Origin: Adiantum capillus-veneris
Taxonomy: Eukaryota > Streptophyta > Polypodiopsida > Polypodiales > Pteridaceae
Assembly (NCBI GenBank): GCA_014529385.2
Contig: CM043942.1
Coordinates: 30,156,969 to 30,220,968 of the forward strand
DNA length: 64,000 bases
Direction of reading: 5' to 3'
Shown here piece after piece: positions 43,435-53,146 of the stretch. Under the pieces are notes generated by a model. The model was given only the letters and a program-made list of their open reading frames with translations, had not been told where the DNA came from and did not search any database. A program made the position numbers and the translations under genes. Positions within the stretch are counted from its first letter, which is position 1. The number at the start of each line of letters is the position of its first letter.

Positions 43435-45043
43435 TCATTAGATTCGGTGCAAGTCCCACGCCATGTGGTACCAATTCTGCTTTTCTATCTGCCTTTTCTG
43501 CCACATTCCTCAGCTGCTCTCGAACTCTCAGACCTGTCGTCGTCTTTATCATTCTGTTCTTTTTGTGCCTTATTAGGGCACTTCGCAGAGATATGTCCCT
43601 GTTCCCCGCATCCAAAGCACTTCCCCTCTCTGATGAAGCGAGCTCTCTCTCAGGAGTAAGCTTGGGTCGTGCATCAATTTTCTCTAGGTTGCTCTTTTTC
43701 TTTCTACTTTCATTCCCAGAAGTCTGTTCGGCTCGTTGTGTCATGGCCTCATCTGTGGGGTAGGTTAGACTGCCAGAGTGAATGGCAAAGCCCCGCTTCG
43801 CATGACTCATCAACTCCTGAATAGAAGGTGACTTCTGTTCCAAGCAGTAATCTCGGATCTCTGTAGGTAGACCCAAGGTAAACCGCTCAATCTGTTCTCT
43901 GAACAAGATCTTCTTGAATGAAGAGGCAGGTAGAAAAGAGCTCCAGAATCTTTCACAATAAGCATTGATTGTGTCTTTCTTGGTCATCCGAAGATGGTTC
44001 CAAGCAGCTCGTATATCTTGTTCATATTCTTGCGTCAACCAAGAAGAAATAAAAAGCTTTTCAAATTTCAGCCATTTAACTGGCGCACTCTTGTTTAAAA
44101 GAAGCGTGGACCACCAAGTACGAGCATTCCCCTTAAGGTAAGAGGTAGCTCTCTGAATCTTGGAGTGCTCTGAATAGCGTCCTCCCGTGAAAGCGATGTC
44201 AAACTGCTGTATAAAAGACAAAGCCTTCGAAGCATCTGAGTATCCTGAAAAGTATCAAACTTGATCGAGTGGCCACCTTCCTTAAACTCTCGGACTTTCT
44301 TGCTTTCATCTTCGAGAAAGTCATACTGGTTGGCTTTGTAAAAATTCTTCTTGTTCGCATAAAAGTTTCTATGATCAGAATCTCAGCTGTCTGTTAGACA
44401 AGTCCTCAGTAGAACTATCAGTCTCTAGGCGAGATGTAGCCTTCTTCTTGCCCTTTCCGAAGCTTTGTTTCTTGCTTCGCTTTTTACCTTTTCTGTCTTC
44501 TTCGCTCGAATCTGAAGAGCTAGAAGAACTGTCAAAAGAAGAAGAAGAAGAAGAACTGGGTACTCCTTCAAATCGAACACGCTTCTTCTGTTTCTTTGCC
44601 TTGTCAAATGTCGACTGACAACCCAAATAACCTGGAAAGTCAGTGCTTTTCTCCTGCTTTTTGCCGTGCTTTTTGGCTTTCTTTTGAGCGTCAAAAAGCT
44701 GAGCAATCCGTGCATCGACCACGTTCTCTAGTTCCTTCTCCGTATATTTTCTTGGAGGCAGAAGGTTTCTTGAGAGCGGGTTTCGGGAGTGGTGTTGTGG
44801 TTCTCTGCCACTCCATCTGTACCTCTTCCAAAGAGGTCTGGTTCATATATTTTTCCATCTTCGGGTCCTTGGCAAATTGAGCATCATCTTTGTTGCATCG
44901 CCGATCAACTGGCGACGCTCCATCCCTCGCCGCTCCGCCTAAGTAGGCCAAGGCGGGCCATACTCTCTGCCGGAATCTTCGTTGTGATCCCTGCCCGCAT
45001 CTCCAGATGCAGAGGGAGTCGACTGATCATTGCCTGAAGCCAT
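43397..45043 (-). pseudogene. Chromovirus C gag
   Basis: Starts at ATG 45043 (MASGNDQSTPSASGDAGRD), about 60 bp after the primer-binding site. Early frame stops occur near 44939. A Lys/Ser-rich region with a long Ser tract lies at 44722-44375. The capsid part (44221-43640) has QQFDIAFTGGRYSEHSKIQR, WLTQEYEQDIRAAWNHLRMT and FLPASSFKKILFREQIERFT. The nucleocapsid knuckle CFGCGEQGHISAKC (about 43620-43580) has all zinc ligands but lies in a different frame from the capsid. Frame breaks near 44300 and 43660 make it non-functional as a single protein. Confidence 0.88.
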
Positions 45044-45114
45044 AGGTGCCGCGGAAAAAAAATTCGGGGATCGGATTTCCCGTAGAAGAGAAATCGGTCG
45101 TGCTCTGATACCAC

Positions 45115-45655
45115 TGTAACAGACTTGGACACTCCAAGTCAAGAATCAACCGCGACAGCACCAAATAACCACTTCAAAACAAGTCACAGATCACAATAGA
45201 TGTACACTGGCCCGGCGGAGTTCCGTGCCTAGAGATATTGGCCCCAAAGACTGGCGCCCCTTTCGGTATTTCTTTTTATATTACTCAAATCAAAGTACAA
45301 GAGAGTGGCTAGGGTTTCACTCTCAAACTCTGCGTCTAGATGCTCTGAGAAGTGAGGCCCTCACCACTAATTTAAAGATTACAAGGGATGCTTAAAAGCA
45401 GAGCCCCAAAAGCTTTTAAAATAAAAAGCATCAGTTCTCTCTCTCTCTCAAAGAGTCTTTTCTCTTTTTTTATAAAAAAAAAGCAAAATTCGCGTCGCTC
45501 ATCATTTTCAAAATTTTAATTATTTTTAAATTTTTTTCAGCCTCCGCGATTTCCAGAAATTAGGGTTTCTGGCAAAAATTAGGCTTTGCAAGAATTTTAG
45601 GGTTTTTGGCTGAAATTAGGGTTTCTGCTATCCGCCACATCATCACTTTGTGACA
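45115..45655 (-). repeat. Chromovirus C right LTR (5' LTR)
   Basis: 541 bp, same ends as the left copy. The shared block lies at 45253-45282, and its minus-strand reading has a TATAAAA box. The primer-binding site is adjacent at 45114. Confidence 0.95.
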
Positions 45656-45660
45656 GCCAC
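45656..45660. repeat. Target-site duplication GCCAC, right copy (chromovirus C)
   Basis: Identical to 39294-39298. Confidence 0.93.
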
Positions 45661-45867
45661 CACATCATCAGTTTTTAACGCTAGTGTGTGTGTGTGGGTC
45701 CAGCTTTATTTATTGTCTTTGTGGCACTTGCCCCATCGGACGGGGTCTTATAAGTTGGTGGTAACTTCTTCTGCTTCTTTTGCTGCTTCTAGGGTTCAGG
45801 CTTCTCGGCTAAGATCTGCACGTTGGCTCTCTTCTTTAGTGGCTTGACACATCAACAATTTGTGACA
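45661..45867 (-). repeat. A1 right LTR, second part
   Basis: Continues the A1 LTR after the chromovirus: CACATCATCAGTTTTTAAC parallels 32538-32556. It ends TTTGTGACA at 45867, followed by the AGCTC duplication (45868-45872). Confidence 0.9.
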
Positions 45868-45872
45868 AGCTC
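45868..45872. repeat. Target-site duplication AGCTC, right copy (element A1)
   Basis: Identical to 32052-32056. Confidence 0.88.
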
Positions 45873-45906
45873 TGCTAATCACTCATCCATTGGGGCTTCT
45901 ATTATA

Positions 45907-46643
45907 CAAGGTGGAACCATACGTGTTGTACGGTACGTGGAAGTACGTATTGTACGTCTGAACGTATGGGTAATTTTTTTATGTACGCAAAAATACGTGG
46001 CATTGGTAAATAAGGGTAGAAACCCCACAAATAACTGTTAGTTTCAGAGACGAAGCTGCAGAAATTGTCAATTGGATGTTTCACAACTTTGAATGTGTCT
46101 AAACTCTATACACAACACCTAGAGACTCATAAATCACATACTTGGCGTGTGATATGCACCTGAACTTTTACCTGTGTACCTTAAATAATAAACGGACACA
46201 AAAATCACGCTTTTTGTTCTCTTGCACACACGCTTTTTGTTCGCGTGATTTACCTGAGTATTGAGCAAAAATCACGCGAACAAAAAGCGTTTGCGTGTAA
46301 GAGAGAGACAGAGGGAAACACGAGAGGGAAGCTCCAACAAGTGTGGAGTAGAGAGAAACACACACAAGAGAGGGAGAGAGGCACATACCTTCACTCTGTA
46401 GCAACTCTGCACAGGCTTTTTCTAGTTCTGTTTCAAAGTTTCGTCTAGCTGAAAGGCCTCTATTTCGAAAAGTGGGTTTTGTGGGATTCGTGGGCAAATT
46501 TGGGAGAAAATAGGGATCGCTTAGCCAATTTGCTACCTTCTGCGGCCAAAAAAAAAAAACATATGGATCGTTCCGTATAGTATACGTTATGTACGATACA
46601 TACGTACGGTACGGATCCGTACGTACGTATTGATACAACCTTG
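45907..46643. mobile_element. TIR DNA transposon, non-autonomous, CGTA-rich ends
   Basis: About 737 bp. The left end is CAAGGTGGAACCATACGTG with many TACG/CGTA steps to about 45970. The right end, reversed, is CAAGGTTGTATCAATACGTA with a similar TACG-rich run (46560-46643). Flanks are CTTCTATTATA (45896-45906) and CTTCTATATATA (46644-46655), an imperfect duplication of 8-11 bp, which fits hAT or Mutator-like elements. Inside is a strong hairpin (46231-46289). The 178-codon minus frame across it has no transposase motif and is probably incidental. Confidence 0.6.
46231..46289. repeat. Perfect 21-bp inverted repeat (hairpin)
   Basis: The left arm is 46231-46251 and the right arm is 46269-46289, exact complements (core TTTTTGTTCGCGTGA) with a 17-nt loop. 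A third partial copy, AAATCACGCTTTTTGTTC, lies at 46202-46219. Confidence 0.9.
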
Positions 46644-46899
46644 CTTCTATATATAGGGACACAACACAAAATGTGTAAAGTGACATAAGTGACAGATTGC
46701 CCATATTTTATAGGAAAAACTACAAAACACTGGAAACCCTAGGAATAGGGGTCCTGTCTTGTGCCAGCCTGTCGGGTGCGCAACACCGTGGAATGCACCA
46801 CCTAGAAAGCAGGTCTACCTCAGGTACGGCCGGGCACAACCACAAGGCAACCCTCACTGCCTGATTTACTCCTAGGAGATATTGGAGCCACCACTAACC
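46644..46899. other. Short spacer, nothing recognised
   Basis: No gene or repeat boundary is seen between the TIR element and the LINE relic. Confidence 0.4.
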
Positions 46900-47240
46900 A
46901 AGAATCTGGAACTCTAACACCCCCTCTCAGCTCTAGACAAGGAACCAATCCAACTCAGCGATAGAAATCCATGGTTGCATGGAATCAACACACTTATCCT
47001 GAAGAAGGCTCCAATGTCTAGCTATCGTATGTGTCCATACATCCAAAATTACTACCCCCCCCCCCCCCATTCTTTTAGGGATGGATAAGCGCTCCCATGA
47101 GACTCAAACCAACCTTGATGTTATTTTTCTTCCAAAGCATAAGACGGATGGGTTGAGTGATTCTCGAAATTCCTTTAGAATTCCAAGGCAGCAAAGGCAT
47201 GAAATACGATAGTGTAGGAAGAATGATTGCTTGAGCTACC
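46900..47240 (-). mobile_element. LINE reverse-transcriptase tail relic
   Basis: On the minus strand the frame near 47235-47080 reads AQAIILPTLSYFMPLLPWNS, KGISRITQPIRLMLWKKNN and GLSLMGALIHP, the pattern of the region after the LINE polymerase (thumb) in plant L1 elements. Weaker similarity continues to about 46930 beyond a 14-nt C run (47055-47068). It is truncated on both sides. Confidence 0.5.
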
Positions 47241-47640
47241 CGTCACGTGCACATCTAACCCTATGTGTATGTGGACAAGCTGTAACTCCTATTTCTAGGG
47301 TTAGGACATCCTAGGACGTGTTCTCGCACCCTTGTGAGCCTATACGCAAGACGTGCATATCCAAGCACTTTAGATTAGTTGCATACCCTCTAATTGCACA
47401 TGAGCACAGCCAGAGTCTGCTAGACGTAGGCGCTAGGGGCTCATAGTCTAGTACTCGTACATGGCCTAGGTAGACCTCTGCATAGGAAGCACCTCTTATT
47501 AGTAGTTATTAACTTATTATTAAGTGACATATTAGCATAATTTTATAAAGTCGTGGGAGCTCAATCTAAAACCGCTTGAAACATGCCTTATTAGCTATAT
47601 AGGAGACCCTAGGGGTCTCCTCTCTAGGTAGAGAAGTAGC
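47241..47640 (+). repeat. B-family LTR fragment B3
   Basis: CGTCACGTGCACATCTAACC, CTATGTGTATGTGGACAAGC and CTTTAGATTAGTTGCATA parallel the start of the B LTRs at 51908 and 54525. A TATATAGG box near 47597 matches the TATA position of B2. The similarity fades about 47640, before the C-rich stretch and the HEAT-like exon. Confidence 0.6.
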
Positions 47641-47736
47641 ACCTGCAGTACGAGTATCCAACAGCACAAGTACCACTCGAGTCGCTCGTTGTTGCTACAC
47701 TCGCCAGCGCGCCCCGAATCTCCCTCGCCATCCCTG

Positions 47737-47763
47737 CCCCCCCCCCCCCCCCCCCCCCCCCCC
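47737..47763. repeat. 27-nt poly(C) tract
   Basis: 27 uninterrupted C residues in a C-rich context (47700-47830), 90 bp before the HEAT-like exon. A 14-nt C run also lies at 47055-47068. Confidence 0.95.
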
Positions 47764-47853
47764 AACTGCGCGTTGCCCCAACACTGCCGCCCACCGTTGC
47801 CTTCAGCCCGTTTTCCTCCCCTCACCTACGTTGCCCCTTGCATCCTCTTGTAG

Positions 47854-48310
47854 CAAAGTTGAACCCGTCAACAGAGGTGCCACCACATGTCTAGAAGCTG
47901 TTGTTTCCATGGGGTCTTGGAGGGTTGCCTCCCCTTCTTTAATTGAAGATCTTTGTTTGAGAGCTGTGAATGTTAAGCGAGAGAGAACAATACTATCTAC
48001 AAGTATTGTCCAAATGAGTTTGTTCTCCAGCTTGGCTAAGAAGAACCGTGAAAGCTCGAGTTACTTTAGAGCTGGATTGTTGAAGGGAGCTGATATTCTA
48101 CTCTGTAATGGGGCATGGCAGCAAACGGTAGTTGCAGCTAGGATGATTGAATGCTTGCTAAGCATGGGTAGCCATGACAGCGTGGGAAGCAAGCCTGATA
48201 AACAGGCCGTTATGCACGCTATGGAAGCTTTGGACTATTGTAAGCTCGATAAGCTAGCCATGGTGAGGTCTACCGTGATAGGGCCTCTTCGGAAGGCCAA
48301 GCTGCAGTAG
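47854..48310 (+). CDS. HEAT-repeat fragment resembling TORTIFOLIA1/SPIRAL2-type protein
   Basis: An open frame of about 150 codons preceded by a good 3' splice site (CCTTGCATCCTCTTGTAG, ending 47853), so it looks like an internal or last exon. It reads VEPVNRGATTCLEAVVSMGS, then KRERTILSTSIVQMSLFSSL, GLLKGADILLCNGAWQQTVV, AARMIECLLSMGSHDSVGSK and AVMHAMEALDYCKLDKLAMV followed by R. The order (NRGA-x-CL, then L-x-NG-x-WQ-x-AA, then ALxxCxxDKxxxVR) parallels the HEAT repeats of plant TORTIFOLIA1/SPIRAL2 microtubule-associated proteins, which control cell-growth direction. The match is by eye. The frame ends at TAG (KAKLQ*), and flanking exons are not seen, so it may be a gene fragment stranded among transposons. 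Confidence 0.5.
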
Positions 48311-48590
48311 GGGCTTGATAAAAGGCATAACTCAATGTCAACCACAAGAGTAGCTTCCACATCTAGCAGCACTACTATGTAGAGTACTTGTAAAGTAGAT
48401 GTGAACAAAGGCTAGAGCAAACAAGATTCGTGCAGTTTGATTGCAGTGCCCTCAAATGTGATCCGACTAAAGATAAAGATATAAATATGAATATCTTCAA
48501 GACCTCATTCACAGATCTTTTTCATTGCTTCTTCCTAAGATTCCTGTCCCATCCAACCAATGAGTTAAATGACCACTAATTTTATGCACC
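48311..48590. other. Spacer after HEAT-like exon
   Basis: No gene or repeat recognised. It could hold the 3' UTR or intron start of the exon before it. Confidence 0.4.
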
Positions 48591-49298
48591 AATCAAAAAC
48601 TAATAAACTTTATTAAAATAATAATAATAATAATAACTTCCCCTTTTTCATTAGCAAAAAGGGGAGGCATCACTAAGGCCTTACCCCTTTGGGGCAAGCC
48701 AAAAATGAATACTACTATAAACCTCCGAAGAAAAGGCAAAAAATAACCAAAGACGTACAAAGGTCCAAACTTGACAATGCTTGTCCAAACAAGAAGAATA
48801 AGATTATCATGTTTATCAAGCATAGCTTGGACAACATCCATGACACCGTCAATGCCCAAGAGTGAGTGCGGGTTTGTATAGAGGTTATTCATGCTTTGAA
48901 CGTACTCTATAAAACCAACGAGCTGAGTTTCTATCACCCTCCAGAAGTGATGAGCATTTGTCAAGCTAGACCAACAATACTGGAAGCGCTAGGGATCAAA
49001 ACATCAAAATAGTGTGTTACTAAGTCAAACAATAAGTGGGCTTTTAAGCTCCCCATTTTTGTCAAATTTACTCTTGCTTATCTTGAACATTCCAAAGGAA
49101 GAAACATTGAAACTACGATGCAAAAATGAACGAGCGTTTTTCATGATTCTTTCGAATGAGTATCCTTTCTTAACAAGTAAAGAAAAAAGATGGCACGATT
49201 GAACAACAAACACAGATTTACTAGAACAAAGATGAGAAAAACTAAATAGTTGAAAGCAAATGACACCATATTTAGCTAAAAGAGAAATATTCGAAAGC
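48591..49298 (-). mobile_element. Possible LINE 3' end with (TAA)n tail
   Basis: On the minus strand, open segments at 49213-49025 and 48964-48593 end with the sequence CTAATGAAAAAGGGG and an (ATT)n run (48619-48636), then AATAAAG. Plant L1 elements often end in a short motif like this before a simple-sequence or poly(A) tail. No polymerase or zf-RVT motif is visible in the frames, so the assignment is tentative. It is cut by the left end of element A2 near 49299. Confidence 0.35.
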
Positions 49299-49594
49299 GA
49301 ATTGCAAGGTTGTCTGTACAGTCATGCCACCTCATCAGCTGGTTGCGTAGGTCTTCTGTAAAGGTCATGCTTTATTTTAATTAGTTCTAGACACTTGGGG
49401 CCCATCGAATAGGCTCCCATAAGTTGGTGGGAACTCTTCTTTAAAAATAGGCCACTCGACAAGGCTTTGCAAGTTGGTAGAACTTCTTTTGCTGCTTCTG
49501 ATTCTTCTATTTCTCTTAGGGTTTAGGCCCCTCGACCAAGATCTACGCGTTGGCTCCGTTCTTCAGTGGCTTGACACGTCAGTAGTTTGTGCCA

Positions 49595-50690
49595 TCCCCC
49601 CTTCTTGAAAGAAGAGTAATCGTCCGCGATTAAGAAGAGTAACTGTCCGCGATTACAGTATATTTGCAAAACAACTCAAGTTAGCTCAAAAAATTTCAAG
49701 GGATAGTCAGTTTTCTCAATTCAGATTGGAGCTCTTGATATTCCGGCATAGCAAAATTAGCCATCACACCCGAACCGCACTGATCTGTGACGGGTGTCTT
49801 GATGCACTAAAACTACATACCCAGGCAATCTCACCCAATTAGTGATATTCGATGGTTGGCACATCACAATGCAACATGAATGCGGACATGTGCATGTTAC
49901 AAGACATAGAAACATACAGTCACTGATGAACACTCCCCCTACAAATAACCATCCCGGCCTGGGCCATGAATTGATCAAACGACTCCCTCATCACTCCTCC
50001 CGCAATTAGGTTTCTTCCAGAATTTGTAGCCGACCGCAACAAGGTCCTTAAGCTCTTGAATATACCTTTATAAGATCAGAATAGTCTGAACTCACGAATT
50101 ATAATAGGGTCAATAAGCTCTTGAATTGTCGAAAGTGGCTTGGTTAGGTAGTGTTCCTATAGCGGTGATGATAGTTCAATGATATAGCAATCACACTAGG
50201 CATCCAAGGTTATCCGTTCAGGAAGAGACATCTGCTAAGAGATGTCAAGAAATTTCAAGTTGTAATCTACTACGGTTTTCATAGCAAGCATTTCATGATA
50301 CCCCACTCTGCCACAAGCTGCACTCCCAAGGAAGATGTCTAAAGGCATGTAGCTTCGGCAAAAATTTTCTTGAAAGCTTGCCAAGTCCTTGGAGTGTGCG
50401 GCTTGGGAGCTATAAACATCCACCACTTCATGGCATTGCCTCTGGGGAAAACGCTGGCTCAAAATAAAATCTTTGATCCTTCTCTTGTTAGTGGTCTTGG
50501 GTTCTTGATGGCTTATGCCCCTTAAGACAGAGAGATGAAGAGAGAGCGCCCGATGCGCAATGGATTAAGGGTGGGAGTGGCTAGTAAGTCTGAGGCAGGG
50601 ACACGAAGATTCTTTGGATAACTTGCTTTGTCTACTCTTGAAGGACCGGTTTGCTTTCAGAAAAGCACATGCTTGAAGCTCTAATACCAC
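49595..50690 (-). other. A2 internal region, non-coding
   Basis: Matches the two halves of the A1 interior in order. No frame longer than about 75 codons; no gag, protease or pol block. Confidence 0.75.
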
Positions 50691-50918
50691 TGTAACGGGA
50701 GGGCACCACATGCCAGTGGAAAAAGAACAAACTAAAAAAGACTTTTAGCACTTCAAAACAACTGAACTAAAAGAGGTGCACAACACACGAGACGCAGTGG
50801 CAGAGGTCCACCCCATGAGAGCACTAGCCCAAACCCTAGCATCCCTTTCTGTATTTCTTTATATTGCTTGAACTAAGTACATCAATTGTGGCTCGGCTCT
50901 GCACTTACACGCGGTAGA

Positions 50919-50922
50919 GTGC

Positions 50923-50975
<53 letters not shown>

Positions 50976-51121
50976 AGATAAATCCAAGATAAGCCCAAAT
51001 TCACCCTTAAAGGAAAGTGCAAGGTATAGACCCATGATAGTCACCCACAAGAGAATAAAACCATCAGCTTCATTATGCGTAGTATTGACTAAATACGCGC
51101 GCGCGAGAGACACACACACAC

Positions 51122-51191
<70 letters not shown>

Positions 51192-51393
51192 AGATGTATC
51201 CAAGATAAGCCCAAATTCACCCTTAGAGGGAAGTGCAAGGTATAGACCCATGACAGTCACCCACAAGAGAATAAAACCATCAGCTTCATAATGCATAGTA
51301 TTGACTAAATACCACAACATCCCCACTAACGTCGTCAGTGCCCAAGAGTGGTTGTAGAGATAGGTACTAACATATGCTCCCAAACACAACACA

Positions 51394-51430
<37 letters not shown>

Positions 51431-51632
51431 AGCATACATCAACACAAAGTTCAACGTACTAAATTTTGTCATGACTCCGAACATCAAGGGCAGACTCGGC
51501 CATAATGAAGCCTAGCACTAAGAGAAGCATTAAATCGGAAAAATTAGCACAAAAATGAGGTAGTTAGTGGGGCATATGCACCACAAAAGACAAAAACAAT
51601 TAGCACAATATCACAAAAGATAGAAAGAGTGC

Positions 51633-51665
<33 letters not shown>
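50919..51665. repeat. GA-rich insertion with 216-bp tandem duplication and CA run
   Basis: Compared with A1, the A2 LTR has about 710 extra bp, starting and ending with GAGTGCCACA(CA)GAGAGA (50910 and 51629). Inside, a segment with CCTAGATNNATCCAAGATAAG (50973 and 51189; period 216) is duplicated, each copy preceded by a GA run (50933-50971; 51127-51187). A (CA)n run lies at 51397-51426. Confidence 0.85.
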
Positions 51666-51668
<3 letters not shown>

Positions 51669-51902
51669 CCACAGGGGAGCAGTTCACAAGAAAAGCTCTC
51701 AAACTCAAAAGCATCTGGTACAAAAAGCAAGTAGCGTAAGGAATTCCGTACATTTCCATGTCATCAGCTGTCAACACCAAATGCGGAATTCCATACATCT
51801 ATCTCGTGGCACTACCAGCACGAATTGCAAGGTTGTCCATACAATCATGCCACGTCATCAATTGATTACGCAAGTCTCCTGTAAAGGTCTTGCTTTATTT
51901 TA

Positions 51903-51907
51903 ATTAG
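51903..51907. repeat. Target-site duplication ATTAG, left copy (element B2)
   Basis: ATTAG before 51908 recurs at 55785-55789. The unoccupied form, TTAATTAGTTCTAGACAC, is seen in the A2 left LTR at about 49378-49395. Confidence 0.93.
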
Positions 51908-53146
51908 TGTCACGTGACACATTCAACCCTATGTGTCCATGGACAAGCTACAGCATGACCAGGGTTCGGTTCAGTCAAGTCAGTCTAGAATAGGAAGTGA
52001 TCTGGCACTTTTGTGAGTCTGTTCGCAGACCGTGTATGTCTAGACACTTAGATTAGATGCATATCCTCTGGTTGCACACAGCATGATTATCAGATTCCAG
52101 TCAGAACCCATCAGTAGCATTTTTACAGTGCATTTGACCTATTTTCCCTATTTTTGACATTTTTCACTTATTATTTTTAAGTGACTTTTGTTGGGAAGTA
52201 GGTAGGGCAATTTTGCTAAGTTTGTATATATAGAAACTTAGCGCTAGCACTTTCTGGCAGAAGAGGTAGCAGGAGCACCTTGCTCAACAGGCAACTTCTC
52301 AGCAAGACCAACCCCCGCGACAACTCTGTCGTTTTCTATCACCAAAAGGCCTAGCGTTTTTACACCAGATCAGCCAGCGTTTTTGCAATTGCAAATTCCC
52401 GGCGACAATAGACAGCAGATCAGCCCTAGCATTAGCAGATTTCCCCGAAACAGCAGATCAGCCCTAGCGTTAGCAGTTCCATCAGCAAGGACAGATTTCA
52501 GCCCCTAGCGTTTTTGGTTTGCAGATCAACCGCAACGTTTTTGCAGACCTTCGTGACAAGGACATCAAGAACACCAACATTTTCAGTTTTCAACAGTCAG
52601 TACCCGCAGAAGAAGTCCCGACCCTCGCAAATCTCACCTTCCCGCAGCAGATCCTCGCCGCACGATCAGATCCCGCAAAGTTCACAGTTTCAGCCCGGAA
52701 AACGCAGATTTCAGCATCTGCGTTTTCAGCGCGTCGTCGTTGCATTGTCGTCATCGACATCGTCACCGACATAGAGTCAGAATTCAGCAAATAAAGATTT
52801 GTAGATTTCAACCCTTAGCATTTTCAGACTTCAGCCCGTCTCGTCGTCGTCCTCATCATCGGCAAGTCCGAAGCATTGTAGAGATTTGTGCAATCAATAG
52901 TAGACCGCTCTCGCCATAGAGAGTGGGGCCTTCGGAGGAGGGTTTGACAACATTCTGGTGTCGTATTCTTCTCTATCTCTCAATCTCAATACCTTCATTC
53001 ACAGTGTTCATCCACTTTTGTGATCACTTGCACTCTCTCACTAAAGGAACAAAAGACTCCCTTCCGTAAGTAAAAGGAACCCTTGAGCACAGTTCGGAGC
53101 ACTCATCTTGAGCAAAGTTCAACATTCACTTCCGCTACACCTTACA
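51908..53146 (+). repeat. B2 5' LTR
   Basis: 1239 bp, TGTCACGTGACAC...CACCTTACA. Note the palindromic TGTCACGTGACA start (contains CACGTG). TATATATAG at about 52226-52234. Two copies of the 38-bp unit with CAGATCAGCCCTAGC lie in 52432-52470 (three in the 3' LTR). Confidence 0.94.

Larger units (their letters stand above)
39299..45655 (-). mobile_element. Gypsy chromovirus C, full-length structure, defective
   Basis: 6357 bp, minus orientation, inserted in the A1 LTR. LTRs 39299-39842 and 45115-45655. Primer-binding site at plus 45102-45114 (minus TGGTATCAGAGC); polypurine tract at plus 39843-39860 (minus CTTTCAAGAGGGGGTTA). Gene order in element sense: gag, protease, reverse transcriptase, RNase H, integrase, chromodomain, which defines the chromovirus group. 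Polymerase/RNase H is a single 422-codon open frame, but gag, integrase and chromodomain have frameshifts, a deletion or stops. LTRs are about 93-94 percent identical by eye, so it is the youngest layer of this nest but not recent. Confidence 0.96.
32057..45867 (-). mobile_element. LTR element A1, non-autonomous, host of two nested insertions
   Basis: The outer element of the nest, minus orientation. 3' LTR is 32057-32728; 5' LTR is 38830-39298 plus 45661-45867, interrupted by chromovirus C. Primer-binding site (plus 38817-38829, minus TGGTATTAAAGC) adjoins the 5' LTR, and a polypurine tract (minus TTCTTTCAAGAAGGAGGGA) adjoins the 3' LTR. Its own internal DNA (32729-33350 and 38089-38829, about 1.36 kb) has no recognisable gag or pol. 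It must have relied on enzymes supplied in trans. LTR ends have drifted (left end TA instead of TG). Element B1 inserted in the internal part. Confidence 0.88.
50691..51907 (-). repeat. A2 right LTR, first part
   Basis: Starts TGTAACGGGAGGG after the primer-binding site and contains the shared block GCATCCCTTTCTGTATTTC (50839-50857). It continues after B2 at 55790-56004 to end TTTGTGACA. Confidence 0.82.

Noticed and set aside
43362-43763. 133-codon plus-strand frame with hydrophobic stretches
   Set aside because: Antisense to the chromovirus gag and knuckle region; hydrophobicity comes from the complement of Lys/Glu codons.
46168-46704. 178-codon minus-strand frame spanning the TIR transposon
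   Set aside because: It covers both transposon ends and the hairpin, and has no transposase or other motif; open by chance.
50859-51425. 188-codon minus-strand open frame of Ser/Leu and Val/Cys repeats
   Set aside because: Pure translation of GA and CA microsatellites within the A2 LTR; not a gene.
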